Shown here: piece by piece, positions 63,713-64,000 of the stretch | Numbering within the stretch: the first letter of the stretch is position 1 | Layout: each line of letters begins with the position of its first letter | DNA from: Bryobacter aggregatus MPL3 | GTDB lineage: Bacteria; Acidobacteriota; Terriglobia; Bryobacterales; Bryobacteraceae | Reading direction: 5' to 3' | Assembly: GCF_000702445.1 (NCBI RefSeq) | Contig: NZ_JNIF01000003.1 | Span: forward strand, 3,658,001-3,722,000 | DNA length: 64,000 bases | Translations under genes and position numbers: made by a program | The notes under the pieces: generated by a model | What the model was told of the DNA's origin: nothing | Database searches by the model: none | The model's input: only the letters and a program-made list of their open reading frames with translations

Positions 63713-64000
63713 TTACTTCTTCGGCACCAGCTTCATCAGCTTACCCTTACCACTGTCGGTGACAAGGTACAACGCTCCATCGGGTCCTTGGGCCACATCA
63801 CGGATGCGTTCCTTCAGGTCGGCGATCAGCCGTTCTTCGCCCACTACGCGGTCTCCATCCAGCGTCAAGCGAGCAATATGAGTGCTTCCCATCCCACCGA
63901 TGAACAGGCTGTTCTTCCAGGCCGGAAATAGCGAGCCCGTATAGAAGGTCATGCCACCCGGAGCAATCACCGGATCCCAATAGTAAACCGGCTGCTCCAT
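63713..64000 (-). CDS. PQQ-dependent sugar dehydrogenase, C-terminal fragment
   Basis: The last 95 residues of a beta-propeller sugar (glucose/sorbosone) dehydrogenase, cut by the window edge. [28 protein letters not shown] and [14 protein letters not shown] are the family pattern at the C-terminus of Asd/YliI-type enzymes that use PQQ. The start and most of the protein lie outside the window. Confidence 0.85.
   Translation of the reverse strand: MEQPVYYWDPVIAPGGMTFYTGSLFPAWKNSLFIGGMGSTHIARLTLDGDRVVGEERLIADLKERIRDVAQGPDGALYLVTDSGKGKLMKLVPKK

Overview
The window looks like a chromosomal segment from an Acidobacteriota bacterium of the Bryobacterales/Solibacter type. This is inferred from the gene families. 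Two secreted proteins end in the TIGR03437-type C-terminal domain that is strongly associated with Solibacter-like genomes. There is also an Oar-like TonB receptor with an N-terminal carboxypeptidase-regulatory domain, a PEP-CTERM protein, exported Gfo/Idh/MocA and enolase-superfamily enzymes with RR-type leaders, and ECF sigma factors paired with small membrane proteins. No rRNA, CRISPR array, prophage or intact insertion sequence was seen, and almost all of the window is housekeeping or metabolic.

Layout. 0-3 kb: a DinB-like protein, then a slipin/AAA+ pair on the minus strand. 3.2-4.3 kb: a tRNA-like element with its own terminator, and a metallophosphoesterase whose start is frameshifted. 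4.4-7.8 kb: the succinate dehydrogenase operon sdhC-sdhA-sdhB with a strong terminator. 8.1-11.9 kb: a tightly coupled minus-strand operon of two alpha/beta hydrolases and an Mrp-type P-loop ATPase. 11.9-18.1 kb: galT, a decayed alpha/beta-hydrolase gene, and a giant secreted protein with about 13 putative-Ig repeats. 18.2-23.1 kb: an RsbW/RsbV-like pair, a second TIGR03437 protein and feoAB. 23.2-28.4 kb: a PEP-CTERM protein, thioredoxin reductase, an SDR, a methyltransferase, a LytS-type histidine kinase and GTP cyclohydrolase II. 28.4-35.9 kb: a matrixin-like protease, an M14 peptidase, an alpha/beta hydrolase, a sigma/anti-sigma/DUF4252 operon and proC. 36-43.9 kb: a Gfo/Idh oxidoreductase, a TonB receptor, a glycerophosphodiesterase, tRNA-Phe and a secreted hypothetical protein. 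44.5-50.3 kb: class I fumarase, an Rrf2 regulator with a HlyD-like adaptor, and alpha-glucan phosphorylase. 50.5-55.5 kb: a zinc-ribbon protein, a second ECF operon, and a four-gene heptose-like sugar operon with ATGA overlaps. 55.5-64 kb: a Gfo/Idh oxidoreductase, an ABC exporter pair, a Gdx/SugE exporter behind a candidate guanidine-II riboswitch, a DUF4262 protein, an enolase-superfamily enzyme, a DUF779/aldehyde dehydrogenase operon, and the end of a PQQ-dependent sugar dehydrogenase cut by the window edge.

The most interesting signals are five. (1) The guanidine-II-like leader of the SugE/Gdx gene, which includes an 8-base anti-Shine-Dalgarno. (2) A tRNA-like RNA with a CAG anticodon, a short variable loop and a damaged acceptor stem that runs into a terminator. 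(3) The heptose-like operon, which carries a ROK kinase but no visible nucleotidyltransferase. (4) A multiply frameshifted alpha/beta-hydrolase pseudogene. (5) The giant repeat protein. All calls come from reading the sequence; no database search was made.
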